The notes beneath the pieces are model-generated. The model ran no database searches. It saw only the letters and a program-made list of their open reading frames with translations, and had not been told where the DNA came from. Below are positions 1 through 11,214 of a DNA stretch of 64,000 nt, in pieces (position 1 is the first letter of the stretch; every line of letters begins with the position of its first letter). The translations under genes and the position numbers were made by a program. Source of the stretch: Sepiola atlantica (lineage: Eukaryota; Mollusca; Cephalopoda; Sepiida; Sepiolidae); assembly GCA_963556195.1 (NCBI GenBank), contig OY744532.1:102864583-102928582 (forward strand), in the 5' to 3' direction.

Positions 1-689
<689 letters not shown>

Positions 690-925
690 AACTGCGGTAA
701 TGATCCTCTGAAGAGAAGAATTATCTTTGAAAACTCATGAGCTAAGGACTTAAGGATACTTTGCTTGAACTTTGAATTCTAATAAAATTTGATTGATACC
801 TTATTTTATTACTTCATTTTATATTATAATATTAATGCTCTATCTAGTATATTGAGCTTCAGTTTGTATCCGGATGTTTCACTAATTATAAGATATTAGT
901 TGACGCTTATATCTTTTGTTGCATT
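690..925. repeat. Dispersed AT-rich repeat, family E copy 1
   Basis: The 700-815 part matches 46830-46955 in direct orientation. The 830-925 part matches 46665-46760 in inverted orientation. The two halves are therefore rearranged between copies, as expected for a foldback or MITE-like element with long inverted repeats. Both copies end at a (TA)n tract. No coding capacity is visible. Confidence 0.6.
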
Positions 926-927
926 GC

Positions 928-930
<3 letters not shown>

Positions 931-1006
<76 letters not shown>
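931..1006. repeat. (TA)n microsatellite
   Basis: An uninterrupted TA run between repeat family E and repeat family D. Confidence 0.95.
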
Positions 1007-1007
<1 letters not shown>

Positions 1008-1008
<1 letters not shown>

Positions 1009-1241
1009 AGAATGCAAAACTCGATAAACGCTATTTTCAAAATTGCGAACCTATTACTATGAAACGTGTTGCATTTCAACGCTGAACACCCCATACAATC
1101 CTGTTTTACCAAGATAATAACTTTGTTGCTTTCCATTAAAATCTGCTTTTAGTCGAAGTCTAGATGTTATATATTTTACTTTTTTATTGTTTAATGTTTC
1201 AATTTTAACGGATCGGGTTATCGCGTTTTGCATTCGAACTC

Positions 1242-1243
<2 letters not shown>
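1008..1243 (+). repeat. Dispersed repeat, family D copy 1
   Basis: Matches 27537-27775 over most of its length (shared blocks include the AAACGCYATTTTSAAAAT segment, the CCATTAAAATC segment and CGAAGTCTAGAT) and weakly 47040-47280. Every copy touches a (TA)n tract. Function unknown. Confidence 0.6.

Positions 1244-1293
<50 letters not shown>
1244..1293. repeat. (TA)n microsatellite
   Basis: A TA run of about 25 units. Confidence 0.95.
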
Positions 1294-1297
<4 letters not shown>

Positions 1298-1395
1298 TTG
1301 TTGGTGATTTTATTATTCCATTAATTGCGACAAAATATATGCTGTTTCATTAACGCTCGCAATGAACGTCAACACTTCAAGCGACAATGGAATTA

Positions 1396-2046
1396 AATGT
1401 GTACCCCCCTCCCCCAACGGCTCTTCCTCTGTTCAAACAGTTCCTTCCTACCTCCTTGGCATTGATCCATTCTACAATTCAAATTCCTTCTCAAATTTCA
1501 AATCTCATTTCTAATTTCATCCACACGTAAATGTAAATTTGAATTGAATAAATAAAAAAAATAAAAATTAATTAATAAATCATACAAAATAAAATATAAT
1601 AACATTATAATAATTAGTATATTAATAAGCAAATGTTTATAATATTTAAACTTTAGTTGTATGATTGCTTAATGGAATTTTGACATTTTCTGCGTTCCTA
1701 CTTCCAATTGTCTGCTGCCGTATTCTGATGTTTTGACACCGGTTTTTCCCGTTTTTTCGACCCACTCGGTCTTTTATTGTTGTCTTCTGAAAATGAAAGT
1801 TTTGCTTTCGAAAATTTAAGATTACCCTTTGCCGAACTGTTACTTACCAGACAGTATTTACAATTTTGGTATTTAATCAGTTTCGTGAAATTATTAATAA
1901 ATCGTTTTGAGTTTCACTTTCTCTCTTCGTTTATTTCTTTTCACTATTCCACCTTACAGCAAATACACCGCATTGCTATAGCCTCGGACGACTAATCTGC
2001 ACTTATATTTACCAGCAATGCTTCAAGCAAACTACAATCTCCTTTG
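1396..2046 (+). repeat. Dispersed repeat, family A copy 1
   Basis: A roughly 650-bp sequence present again in inverted orientation at 25983-26690, with its last 100 bp at 27362-27462. Shared landmarks are the CCACTCGGTCTTTTATTG block, the CGTTTTGAGTTTCACTTTC block and the terminal CATTGCTATAGCCTCGG block. The end abuts (TA)n in each copy. No transposase or RT is visible, so it is a non-autonomous element of unknown class. Confidence 0.7.
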
Positions 2047-2094
2047 ATATATATATATATATATACACATACATATGTACATATATATACATAC

Positions 2095-2140
<46 letters not shown>
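2047..2140. repeat. (TA)n microsatellite with ACAT/ATGT interruptions
   Basis: A TA array containing palindromic ACATATGTAC-type interruptions. Confidence 0.9.
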
Positions 2141-2144
<4 letters not shown>

Positions 2145-2577
2145 CTATATAAATAAACATACAACGTTTACTTGATGTTATTAAATTGCTATATTAAAAA
2201 GTATTAAAATACTTTTTATTCGAAATACGCTTGCACATACAATTAGAGCGAATATGGTAAGCAATTCCTATTGTATCTGGCAATTTCACGCAAGTACGGT
2301 CATCAATCACACGGTAAGATGGTCGCATTTATTTTAAATTCCAATTATCAAGTGAATACTGATTAGATATCTATGTATTTAGCTTGTTGGTATAATTAGA
2401 ATCTGTTTCCAACTAGAGCAGCTCAGCCAGTTTATGTTCAATACAGACGAACACATGTAATAGTTTGATAGATGCATATTACGAGACTCAAACTAATTGG
2501 CATCACTTTCAGCTCGTTATCTCATAAATAAGTTTTTCAACTATGTGTTGCTTATTTCTATACAGCGTAATATAGGT

Positions 2578-2580
<3 letters not shown>
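2141..2580. other. No gene seen
   Basis: AT-rich sequence with no recognisable coding frame, RNA gene or repeat shared with the rest of the window. Confidence 0.5.

Positions 2581-2660
<80 letters not shown>
2581..2660. repeat. (TA)n microsatellite
   Basis: A TA run immediately upstream of the Tc1-like element. Confidence 0.95.
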
Positions 2661-2661
<1 letters not shown>

Positions 2662-2672
2662 TACATATATAT

Positions 2673-3217
2673 GCAGGAGTTCTAAAAAATAATGGAAACA
2701 CCGCGTGAATTTCGCGTTAATTTGTAACACTTATAAAAATTGCAACATCTTACCTAAATTTTGGTTTTAGTTTTTTATTATTGTTGTCCTGAATTTATTC
2801 GTTTTTTTTTAAGATAGAACATATTGGTAAGAACATTTTAAATGACAGATCAATCGAGTTTCTAAATGATACAGATTGTTGGGGCCGTATGGCATGTCTA
2901 CTATAACATACTTGGCTGAAATCGTTGCCATATCGAGAGGAGCTGTTTTGAGGTTGCTGACAGCTTATGAAAAATTTGGAAAACGACACCCTCTTAACAC
3001 AATTCTGGAAGAAAGCCGCGTATATCTGAAACAGATTATACGGCGCTGGTAATGATTGTGAAAAAAGGGGGAAAAACACGGATTCCAAAATTACTACAGC
3101 GCTGAACAACCATCTGGAAAATGCTGTTTCAACAAAAACTGTTCCCCGAGAGCTTCACAAGGCTATATTTCAACTGGAGAGTTTGAGGGTGTTTCAATTA
3201 TTTTGTCCAACCCCTGC
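2673..3217 (+). mobile_element. Internally deleted Tc1/mariner-like element
   Basis: The ends form imperfect inverted repeats: 2673-2706 carries GCAGG followed by an AAAATAATGGAAACACC block, and 3187-3217 is its complement. Between them, the plus strand still encodes pieces of a Tc1-type transposase N-terminal region in broken frames, including RLLTAYEKFGK (around 2950-2985) and NNHLENAVSTKTVPRELHK (around 3097-3155). These resemble the helix-turn-helix DNA-binding half of Tc1 transposases. The catalytic DDE half is missing and stops and shifts interrupt the rest, so this is a dead, internally deleted copy. It sits next to a TA tract, which fits the TA target preference of this superfamily. 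Confidence 0.75.
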
Positions 3218-3792
3218 AAATGTGTAAAGCGATGTATCTCAGTACTGTATCGCTATGTTCATGGTATTTGCGCAACTGAGTTATAATCCCTGGTAACCCC
3301 CCAAATTCACAGAAAAAACTTGTCTAGCTACAACCACAGAACATAACTTTTATTTCAATCTGCATACAAAGAAAAACAAATGAGCCTTTTCATGAATATT
3401 GCTTCTTCCTAGAACACCCCATCTGTAAAACAAGATACCACGAGTATGCTTCCGAACAGAATAGTCGTCTTCAAGCGTAATGTAAACACATACATGTTGA
3501 ACCGTCGTCTTAATCAGTACCTGTTCAGTAATCTGCCAATTCCACTTATACTTTAAAATCATTTAATGGTGTCGATTATTATTATACTGATATCATTTTT
3601 AACCCCTATCCTCGAGTGACCACTGGGTCTTGACGAGTTATAAGTCATCACTAAAAAAAAACAAGCTAGATGAAAGAACAATTGGTATATTTTGATTCCA
3701 GTAAGCTAACTGAGAGCTCTTACAGATGGAAATCTACTTATATTTTTATAGATGTCTATCTATAACGATATATTATACAACTAATAAAACTG
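3218..3792. other. No gene seen
   Basis: AT-rich sequence. The 70-codon minus-strand frame at 3350-3562 has no recognisable motif and I do not call it a gene. Confidence 0.5.
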
Positions 3793-3902
3793 CTATATAC
3801 GGCACAATCACGTTGACAGACCGGTTCCTTTTAGATCACCGAAGTTAAGCGACGTCGAGCCTGGCCAGTACTAAATAGGTGACCATTTTGGAATACCAGG
3901 TG

Positions 3903-3906
<4 letters not shown>
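3793..3906 (+). pseudogene. 5S rRNA-like sequence (pseudogene or 5S-derived SINE head)
   Basis: The sequence follows metazoan 5S rRNA almost end to end: a TACGGC start, CACGTTGA, ACCGGTTC, then GATCACCGAAGTTAAGC, a CGTCG-GCCTGG segment, AGTAC, TAGGTGACC and AATACCAGGTG before the 3' end. The internal control region used by TFIIIA and pol III is therefore largely recognisable. Several substitutions (for instance the altered GATGGGTGACC box and the 5' strand) and the direct run into (TA)n argue against a working 5S gene. It may be a 5S retropseudogene or the head of a SINE3-type element, because a hairpin repeat follows at once. Confidence 0.75.

Positions 3907-3959
<53 letters not shown>
3902..3959. 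repeat. (TA)n microsatellite
   Basis: A TA run between the 5S-like sequence and the hairpin arm. Confidence 0.95.
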
Positions 3960-3961
<2 letters not shown>

Positions 3962-4008
3962 ATTTTAACTCTGCCTGATGATCGATAACATCGACATGCC
4001 AGTGTCGC

Positions 4009-4074
<66 letters not shown>

Positions 4075-4124
4075 CTGCGACACTGGCATGTCGATGTTAT
4101 CGATCATAAGGCAGAGTTAGAATC
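3960..4124. repeat. Long inverted repeat around a (TA)n core
   Basis: The left arm 3960-4013 and right arm 4072-4124 are near-perfect reverse complements (shared block GATCGATAACATCGACATGC and CAGTGTCGCAGA). They flank about 58 bp of (TA)n. The transcript or extruded DNA would form a hairpin with roughly 50-bp arms. Confidence 0.9.
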
Positions 4125-4260
4125 TTATCTTAACCTTAGATCATATTTGGAGGTTAAGATCGGATTCTATCACTGCCTGATTAGATCTCAGTTTATGATA
4201 GCTGTTGATCGATAACATCGACATGCCACTGTCGCAGATTTTATGCATGTTTGTGTAAAT
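4125..4260. repeat. Third copy of the hairpin arm
   Basis: Positions 4204-4239 repeat the GATCGATAACATCGACATGC block of the inverted repeat just upstream with one change. The preceding 60 bp resemble the arm's outer part (TAAGATCGGATTCTATCACTGCC). Confidence 0.8.
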
Positions 4261-4364
4261 AAAAAGTATCACATATGAAAGCTCTATTTAATAATGAGCA
4301 GTTAAAAAAACGGTTGAATTTATTTGGATTACTACGCTGTGGGTGTTTAGCTGGATTATTTATC

Positions 4365-4407
<43 letters not shown>

Positions 4408-4863
4408 GTATATTATCTGATAATATAAGTCACACCGGCGCGAACTGTAGGCTCGATATGCCGGGATTCATTACTATCGATAATACTTCATCAGTTTTGC
4501 TAATAATATTAGGAAAGATATGTATCCATAACTTCTTCCGCTGTTGATTTACAATTGGGTAGTGTAGATTAGATTCCCAAGACTTGATAGTACAACTAGT
4601 TTTAGGGGAAAGTAAAACTCCAAAATAGCACGTCTTTAACAGCTTTTCACACATTGTTCTGAATCATCGTGTGCGTCTTCTTGACAGCAGACCTAAGCAA
4701 TGCTTGTGCCGAAGTCCTTTTTAGGATCATGTAACCCTTACTGCATTATAGATACCTTGCACAGGAGAACTCCATTGTTTCTTCAGACTGAACTAGGGAC
4801 TGTTTTTATATAAACACATAATATATAATAGTAATATATATCTATATATTTATATTATATTTA

Positions 4864-4902
<39 letters not shown>

Positions 4903-5131
4903 ATATATATATATACATCATAATCAGTGTATTTTCCCATTTATTTCTACTCTTGGTTTCTTTCGACCTGGTTTTATCCCTGGCTAGGCATGCCCAACTA
5001 GGACATCGTTTACTGACGAGGTCGTATTTCGACGGAGTTTTTTGCCTTGCTCTAAGTATTTGCCATTGCCTAGGGGTCAATTAAGACGCTCTATATGCCC
5101 AACTGTTGTCTGCAAAAAGAAAGAATACCCG

Positions 5132-5225
<94 letters not shown>

Positions 5226-5640
5226 TACTTCGATTATTAAGACTACCATTCTTATCTTGAATGCTCTGTTACGTCTGTCGTTGCTATGACAGCGTTGAAA
5301 GTTTTATTACCTGACACTTAGCGCAACATATATTGTCGTTTAATTACCATCAGCTCTAAGATCAATTCTGATTACATGCGACAACGAATATAAATAAGAG
5401 AATAATGAACAATTCTACTAGGCTGATATCAAAGCAGTCTACACTCGGAGATGTTAAGTTTGAGATTCCATGCATTTTTCCAAATTTCGAAAAAGAAGGT
5501 TCTTAAGTTCGAAAAGTTGCACCTGAATAACATCGGATCTTAGATCGACCGTAACGATGTGAATAAAACAACCAATGAAAAGGAAAACAAGACTGAATAA
5601 TCCAAGTAATATAAGCTATCAGTCTTCATCTGAAAAATCC
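4261..5640. other. AT-rich non-coding region with several (TA)n tracts
   Basis: Contains (TA)n tracts at 4364-4404, 4834-4914 and 5136-5221. Positions 5008-5045 hold a CTGACGAGGTCG...CGACGGAG hairpin that resembles a hammerhead core but is off by one base in stem II. No gene is supported. Confidence 0.5.
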
Positions 5641-5641
5641 A

Positions 5642-5709
<68 letters not shown>

Positions 5710-5780
5710 GTATATATATATTTATATACATATATTTATATATATATATATAAATATATAAATATGTGTACATATATATA

Positions 5781-5870
<90 letters not shown>
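5641..5870. repeat. Long compound (TA)n/(TATG)n microsatellite
   Basis: About 230 bp of TA with TG and TTTA interruptions. Confidence 0.95.
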
Positions 5871-5874
<4 letters not shown>

Positions 5875-6270
5875 GTCTTTTAAGGGTGAGCAGATATAGA
5901 AATATAAAATCCTTCTTACTATACAATATTTCGAAAGGTTTCCTCCTTTCGTGTACGAACTCTCTCAAAGTCTAACAATATCTGTTAAATGGAATAACAC
6001 ATATATGTTTTTATGTTTCTTTACTTTACATGGCTCTTATGACGGCCATTTTAATAAGAATGTCGGATGGAAGCCAAATATTACATTATTTCACTGTCTT
6101 AATTATGTGACAGACAGACTAGTTAAATATATAAGAACGGTGATGTGCCTTACTTAAGATAAAACGTATATTTATGTGGATATCAAACTATTTATTATAA
6201 AATAATTACATTTATGACATATCCTACACAGTCGATGACACCTTTCACCTATTTTTATTGATTAATATAT
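5871..6270. other. No gene seen
   Basis: Non-coding AT-rich sequence. The 68-codon frame at 5951-6157 has no recognisable motif. Confidence 0.5.
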
Positions 6271-6271
6271 A

Positions 6272-6690
6272 ATCGAATCAAGCGTTTGCGACATTTGGAT
6301 ATGTAAATGTCTAAAGCTTTCAAGGCTGCTTCATATATAAAGTCTTTAGATATATGAGCCCATTTTAAGTAAGAAAGTATTGAAAGAGCTCATCATTTCT
6401 GTTTGTAACATCATGAAAGCTGTTTTAAAAGCATATGTTGCTATTTGTAGCATTGATTTAATTTTTGGTGCATGTTGTATGACCGAAGAAAACATGATGG
6501 CATCGTCTTTATTGGCCATGTTTGTTGGGCTGTAACAGGAAATTGCTGTTAGTACAAGGTTGCCATTAAAGGCAGCGATTATCATTCTAGGTTAGATTCT
6601 ATCGATGATATTTTGCCCCTTTCAACGCATGCGGACGGAGTAGCATTTCTATAACGAACCTTGTATCATTATTAAAAGTGTTTCAAGCAG
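6272..6690 (-). pseudogene. LINE apurinic endonuclease fragment, decayed
   Basis: Read on the minus strand, 6600-6480 encodes RMIIAAFNGN-VLT-ISCYSPTN-A, the conserved strand of an APE-type LINE endonuclease. Further on, 6405-6270 gives FHDVTNRNDELFQYFLT, then LYMKQP, TFTYPNV and FD, matching the TNRNGE...TFTYPNG...DYI part of the same domain in several LINE clades. Upstream, a GMLL-P-AL-like segment is also visible. The pieces lie in different frames with several stops, and the catalytic GGDMN-type strand between them is unrecognisable, so this is an old 5' fragment of a LINE. The clade cannot be fixed from this piece. Confidence 0.7.
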
Positions 6691-7479
6691 ATGCAGATAT
6701 GAATACCAACCGTTTTCTGCGCCGAGATCTTTTAGGTCAAGTTTATCGTAAAAAGGCGATACTTCTTGATGCAAAGCAAGTCGACGTTGTGTTTTAAAGA
6801 AGAGTCACTCAACTCTAGTGGTTGATCGATTGAGACAAATGTGTGTACATGTTTTAACCTTTTTAACCGTCAAGACATATTCGCGCTTTTTCCGAGTCTG
6901 TATTTAACTTTTCTAAAACTGTGATTACAGTCGGTATCTCAGCCCCTTATTGACTGCGCGATGGGTGATGCAGTTTTGAAATGTGATTAATATATGCCTC
7001 AGTAAATAATTCGATAGCTGTATTCTGTTAACGAACGCCACCTATATCGACAACGCTGTTGTTCTTTATTTTACTAGAGTGCTCCACCATTTACTTTATC
7101 TGACGAGTTCATCTGCAGTGAGAACCCATCTAACAACACCGTTACGCTGCGAAGATGGCGCTAGGGTGATATGCCTTTTCATAGGGCACCCATTATTTTT
7201 ATGGCACTGCTTATTTTTGTATAGTCGCAGCTCACCTCTGTATCTGGAGACAGTGTACCGGTCCGCAACCTGAGAAGCCGGTGAAGGGGAGTGCTCATCG
7301 CCACATCAAATTTGACACGTTTGACACTGTGGCTATGGAATAGATTGTGCTATAATCAGCTTCACTAAGCAAAATAAATATTCTAAAACGATATGAATTG
7401 TCAGGATTGACAGACTACAACATCTGCAATCAAGGTGTTTCGACAGTAACAAACAAATTCAGTGTACTTCAAGAAAACG
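6691..7479. other. No gene seen
   Basis: Mixed-composition sequence without a supported gene. A short plus-strand frame at 7079-7273 has no motif. Confidence 0.45.
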
Positions 7480-8230
7480 TATCCTATTTCAGTCGCAGAA
7501 AATGTATCTTATTTCAGCCGCAGAAAATGTATCCTATTTCAGCCGCAGAAAAGTATCCTATCCTAGCCGCAGAAAATGTATTCTATTTCAGCTGCAAAAA
7601 TGTATCCTATTTCAGCCGCAAAAAATGTATCCTATTTCAGCCGCAGAAAATGTATCCTATTTCAGCCGCAGAAAATGTATTCTATTTCAGCCGCAGAAAA
7701 TGTATCCTATTTCAGCCGCAGAAAATGTATTCTATTTCAGCCGCAGAAAATGTATTCTATTTCAGCCGCAGAAAATGTATCCTATTTCAGCCGCAAAAAA
7801 TGTATCCTATTTCAGCCGCAGAAAATGTATCCTATTTCAGCCGCAGAAAATGTATTCTATTTCAGCCGCAGAAAATGTATCTTATTTCAGCCGCAGAAAA
7901 TGTATTCTATTTTAGCCGCAGAAAATGTATCCTATTACAGCCGCAGAAAATGTATCCTATTACAGCCGCAGAAAATGTATCTTATTTCATCCGCAGAAAA
8001 TGTATTCTATTTCAGCCGCAGAAACTGTATCCTATTACAGTCGCAGAAAATGTATCTTATTTCATCCGCAGAAAATGTATTCTATTTCAGCCGCAGAAAA
8101 TGTATCCTATTACAGCCGCAGAAAATGTATCCTATTTCAGCCGCAGAAAAGGTATTCTATTTAAGCCGCAGAAAAAGTATGCTATTTCAGCCAAAAAAAA
8201 TGTATCCTATTTCAGCTGAAAAAAAATGGC
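7480..8230 (+). repeat. 25-bp minisatellite, about 30 copies, open in all three forward frames
   Basis: The unit is AAAATGTATCCTATTTCAG followed by CCGCAG, 25 bp, repeated at exact 25-bp spacing with a few point variants (CCT/TCT, TTC/TAC, AGC/ATC). The unit has no stop codon in any forward frame and 25 is not a multiple of 3, so each frame reads the same 25-residue cycle (MYPISAAENVSYFSRRKC then ILFQPQK) in a different phase. This produces overlapping open frames at 7398-8219 (273 codons), 7576-8241 (221) and 7502-7915 (137). The reverse strand has stops in each unit. I see no promoter or flanking gene, so I treat the ORFs as a property of the repeat, not as a proven protein. Confidence 0.95.
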
Positions 8231-8420
8231 GAGTTCACTAAGAAACAGTTGCCATTTTACAAGAGAGAGAAGTCATAAAGCATGCTTCTAAAGTGAAGAA
8301 TAACAACTGCCATTAATAATTATGAATTCCAACAGCTGAAAAATAACTACGAGAATTTACCACGAAGTGTAACCAGAAAGATAGATCTGATGTAATTTAC
8401 ACTGAACTAAACAATACCCA
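8231..8420. other. No gene seen
   Basis: Spacer between the minisatellite and the small ORF. Confidence 0.4.
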
Positions 8421-8720
8421 TTGACATACAACACTGTAAATTCAGTAAGCGGAAGGAAAATGTCTGACAAATCCAAACTTGAAGCCTCAAGAGAGAAAGA
8501 AAGGCAAACATTGTGTAAAAATAAATTAAGTAATCTCCTGGGAGATGTAGCACTAGTCAATGACTTACAGATTGATAAACAATGCAACAGTAGAACTGTA
8601 AACTTTACCATAGACACAATTTTACGAAGATTACAAATAGTAAAGCAGATTGATTGGATAAAACTCATTCTAAAGTTGTTAAAGTCAATGACTATTTTTT
8701 TTGCCACGGTAGTGACATAA
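8421..8720 (+). CDS. Unrecognised 99-codon ORF, possibly a fragment
   Basis: I do not recognise this protein. It is hydrophilic and lysine-rich in its N-terminal half (an MSDKSKLEASREKERQ segment starts at 8460) and more hydrophobic at the C-terminus. There is no zinc finger, transposase or RT motif. No splice sites are obvious and it is followed by (TA)n. It could be an exon-like remnant of an element or chance; confidence is low. Confidence 0.2.
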   Translation: MTYNTVNSVSGRKMSDKSKLEASREKERQTLCKNKLSNLLGDVALVNDLQIDKQCNSRTVNFTIDTILRRLQIVKQIDWIKLILKLLKSMTIFFATVVT

Positions 8721-8752
8721 CATTGCAGTGAGTTATAACTCTGATCTCTCAT

Positions 8753-8771
8753 TATATATATATATATATAT

Positions 8772-8829
<58 letters not shown>

Positions 8830-8830
8830 C
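8753..8830. repeat. (TA)n-(TG)n microsatellite
   Basis: TA array passing into about 12 TG units. Confidence 0.9.
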
Positions 8831-10414
8831 TTTATGTGTCAAAAAATGTGAAAGGTATATATCTGTATATTTCTTTTGTTTATTTTCTATTTTCTGACAT
8901 CTAGGAATATCAATTGTCCCTTATGTATAAAAAAATTTTAAAGTATTTCTTAAAAAGTGTACAAAATTTTCGGCCGCGATCTTCCGGCCTTCGTCAGTCT
9001 AATCATATATCATATATATATATTATATTATATTTATAATATAATATTCTATTAATTTTTGAATATTTACTTTGTATTTTATATAAAAATACGCATATTA
9101 CCCCATAGCAAAACATAACTCAGTAATTGTTGAAGGAACCTTTATTGGTAAGAAAAACAGATTTTTTCCAAATGTTGTTCACTAATTTTTACAAATTTAC
9201 TGAGGATTTTGGCGATCTCCTCTTTTAAGATCCTCTTCAAGTTCATAAATTTTGCAGGTTGAAATTCTAAAATCAAGGTTTAGCGCTTTCCACAGATTCT
9301 GTAAATAATTAATGTCCAAAGAATGACAAGACATTTTCATCACCGTAATCTTATCCTACGTGAGCGAATCGTTTCTTGCAATAGCCGTATTCTTAGGGTA
9401 ATTGTCAGGTTCGAACATGCAACCACGATCTATCTGGAGTGTAAATAGTTTTTCACGTACGATGATTCTGTACTTTACCACATACATATTTCACGAGAGC
9501 CCGTGTAGTCGTTCTGTCTTGTAGCAGTGAAACGACCTCAAGCATGACGTTTTCAACACAATACTTAATGGCTGGGATGGTTTTATATTGTTACTCATTA
9601 TCGATGGTATTCCAAATACGACGAGTCGAATTGATTTCCATCTCATTTGACCAACATTAGTTTATTTTGAACCCTACTATTCAATTGCAAACATCTGTGG
9701 CAATTTTTTCGGAGCATGATCATTGCATAATAATGAATATGTCATAAATGTGCAATTGACTGAAGTATAATATATTAGCTCTGTTTGACTCTAAGCATCA
9801 ACGATTGAGCTTACTTTATATGCAGTATTTATTTGTATCCAGGACTACTGTCGCATTTTTTAACGGGCCTGCACATGTGCTATCTTGAGTAGGGAAATGT
9901 TGTCAGCTTGATTACTTCAGCTGCCTTGAGCTCATCAACATGTAGTTATGTTTCTTTTATTTTCTAGCTACCAGGTTCAGTACACTTTAAGAGGTCTTGC
10001 CTGCAGCTGAAAACCGAGGGAGATTTATAGTCAATTAGGGTTATTTCTATTTTCTTATCATCGCAACAACAGTTGACATTTTCGCACCTAGCATTCCAGT
10101 AGCCCATTCTAGTTTTTCGAAGGTATTCAATTTTAGCCTGGGTGTAAATAGAGAAACCCTTCGTGTTGCCTATCGTGGATCGATTCGATTATGAGTCTGT
10201 TAACTAGTGTATTTAGTGAAGGTTTATATGATTAGTTGTAATAATTTAGCAACAAGACTAGTCTATATTCTTCTTGGTTACATAACCGATTTGTGAGGCC
10301 TGAACCATTACTGGTTAGTTTGGGAACATTGTCTTTATTAAAATAAAATGTGTGTAAAAATAGATACAATAATCGTTTTGTTTCGGAATTTTATAGATAA
10401 GGATTGATAATTTG
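8831..10414. other. Non-coding region, no supported gene
   Basis: At 8965-9002 the minus strand carries CTGACGAAGGCCG...CGGCCGAAA, a hairpin of the same type as those at 10.47, 10.75, 13.19 and 24.17 kb. The remainder (9.0-10.4 kb) has stops in every frame and no motif I can name. Confidence 0.5.
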
Positions 10415-10835
10415 AAGAATATGGTATATTCGGACTACTGTTCTAATCTTGTTTTTATAACAACGTTTCGGCTGATGTAAACTCCGACATTCCGCAAAGG
10501 CCCGTGTCGCACTTTATCTGATACTAAGTAAAATCCAGTTCTAAGATACAGTCATCTGAAGGTTGAAGGTTCAATCCTCAGTGCGGGCGATACGAAGAAT
10601 TGCGAATTACTGATGACATATTTTCAGTCATGGCAGATGGAACGAGAACATGCAACCCACGTGGATCTAATAAAGGGTACCGTTCGAAATACGGTCCAGA
10701 TTCCCGAGTTCTACAGAAATATTCCCGAGTTCGGCAAGGTACACCTGAAAAAGGCCAGAGGCGACAGCGGCTGAAGCGTTGTGATGATAACACTCAAGAT
10801 GAGAAATGTAGTCTGAATATACCAAATTCTACAAT
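10415..10835. repeat. Foldback element, copy 1
   Basis: Terminal inverted repeats: 10421-10440 (ATGGTATATTCGGACTAC) is complemented at 10807-10826. The inner arms (AACGTTTCGGCTGATGT at about 10465 and its approximate complement around 10773-10790) also pair. The centre holds two CCCGAGTTC blocks. A shorter relative is at 13137-13330. No coding capacity. Confidence 0.7.
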
Positions 10836-11147
10836 AAGGTTTTATATAATTTATCCCACCTTCAAGATGGACATACACTACAAATTATAGACTGTTGCCA
10901 TTTTTGTAAGGTAACAACGTCAGTAAACTACCAAACACTAAACTATCTATTCTACCCACTTCATATCTCTATTTATATACAGTTAGTTATGTACATATAT
11001 TTATATATCATCATGTAAAAAATGTCACTCCTTACTTATATAAACGAATATTGAAACACGGCTGATTGTTTTGATTTTTTTTGAAAAGGGGCAAATATGG
11101 ACGGAAACCCTCGTCAAAGTTTTATTACTACCAAGGTTTTTGAATTT
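10836..11147. other. No gene seen
   Basis: AT-rich spacer. Confidence 0.5.
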
Positions 11148-11148
11148 T

Positions 11149-11213
<65 letters not shown>
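11148..11213. repeat. (GATA)n tetranucleotide microsatellite
   Basis: About 16 uninterrupted TAGA/GATA units. Confidence 0.95.

Positions 11214-11214
<1 letters not shown>

Noticed and set aside
5008..5045. Hammerhead call at 5.0 kb (CTGACGAGGTCG...CGACGGAG)
   Set aside because: The GAAA element is GGAG and the stem is offset by one base.
7480..8230. CRISPR array
   Set aside because: Units are head-to-tail 25-bp repeats without unique spacers in an animal genome; it is a minisatellite.
8965..9002. Hammerhead ribozyme call at 8.97 kb
   Set aside because: Core halves CTGACGA and GAAA are present, but there is an extra base before stem II, and neither stem I nor stem III forms. Kept only as part of a weak motif family.
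9160..9720. DDE transposase or other gene on the minus strand
   Set aside because: Frames contain many stops and no catalytic motif; the apparent LWKALNLDF segment is not enough.
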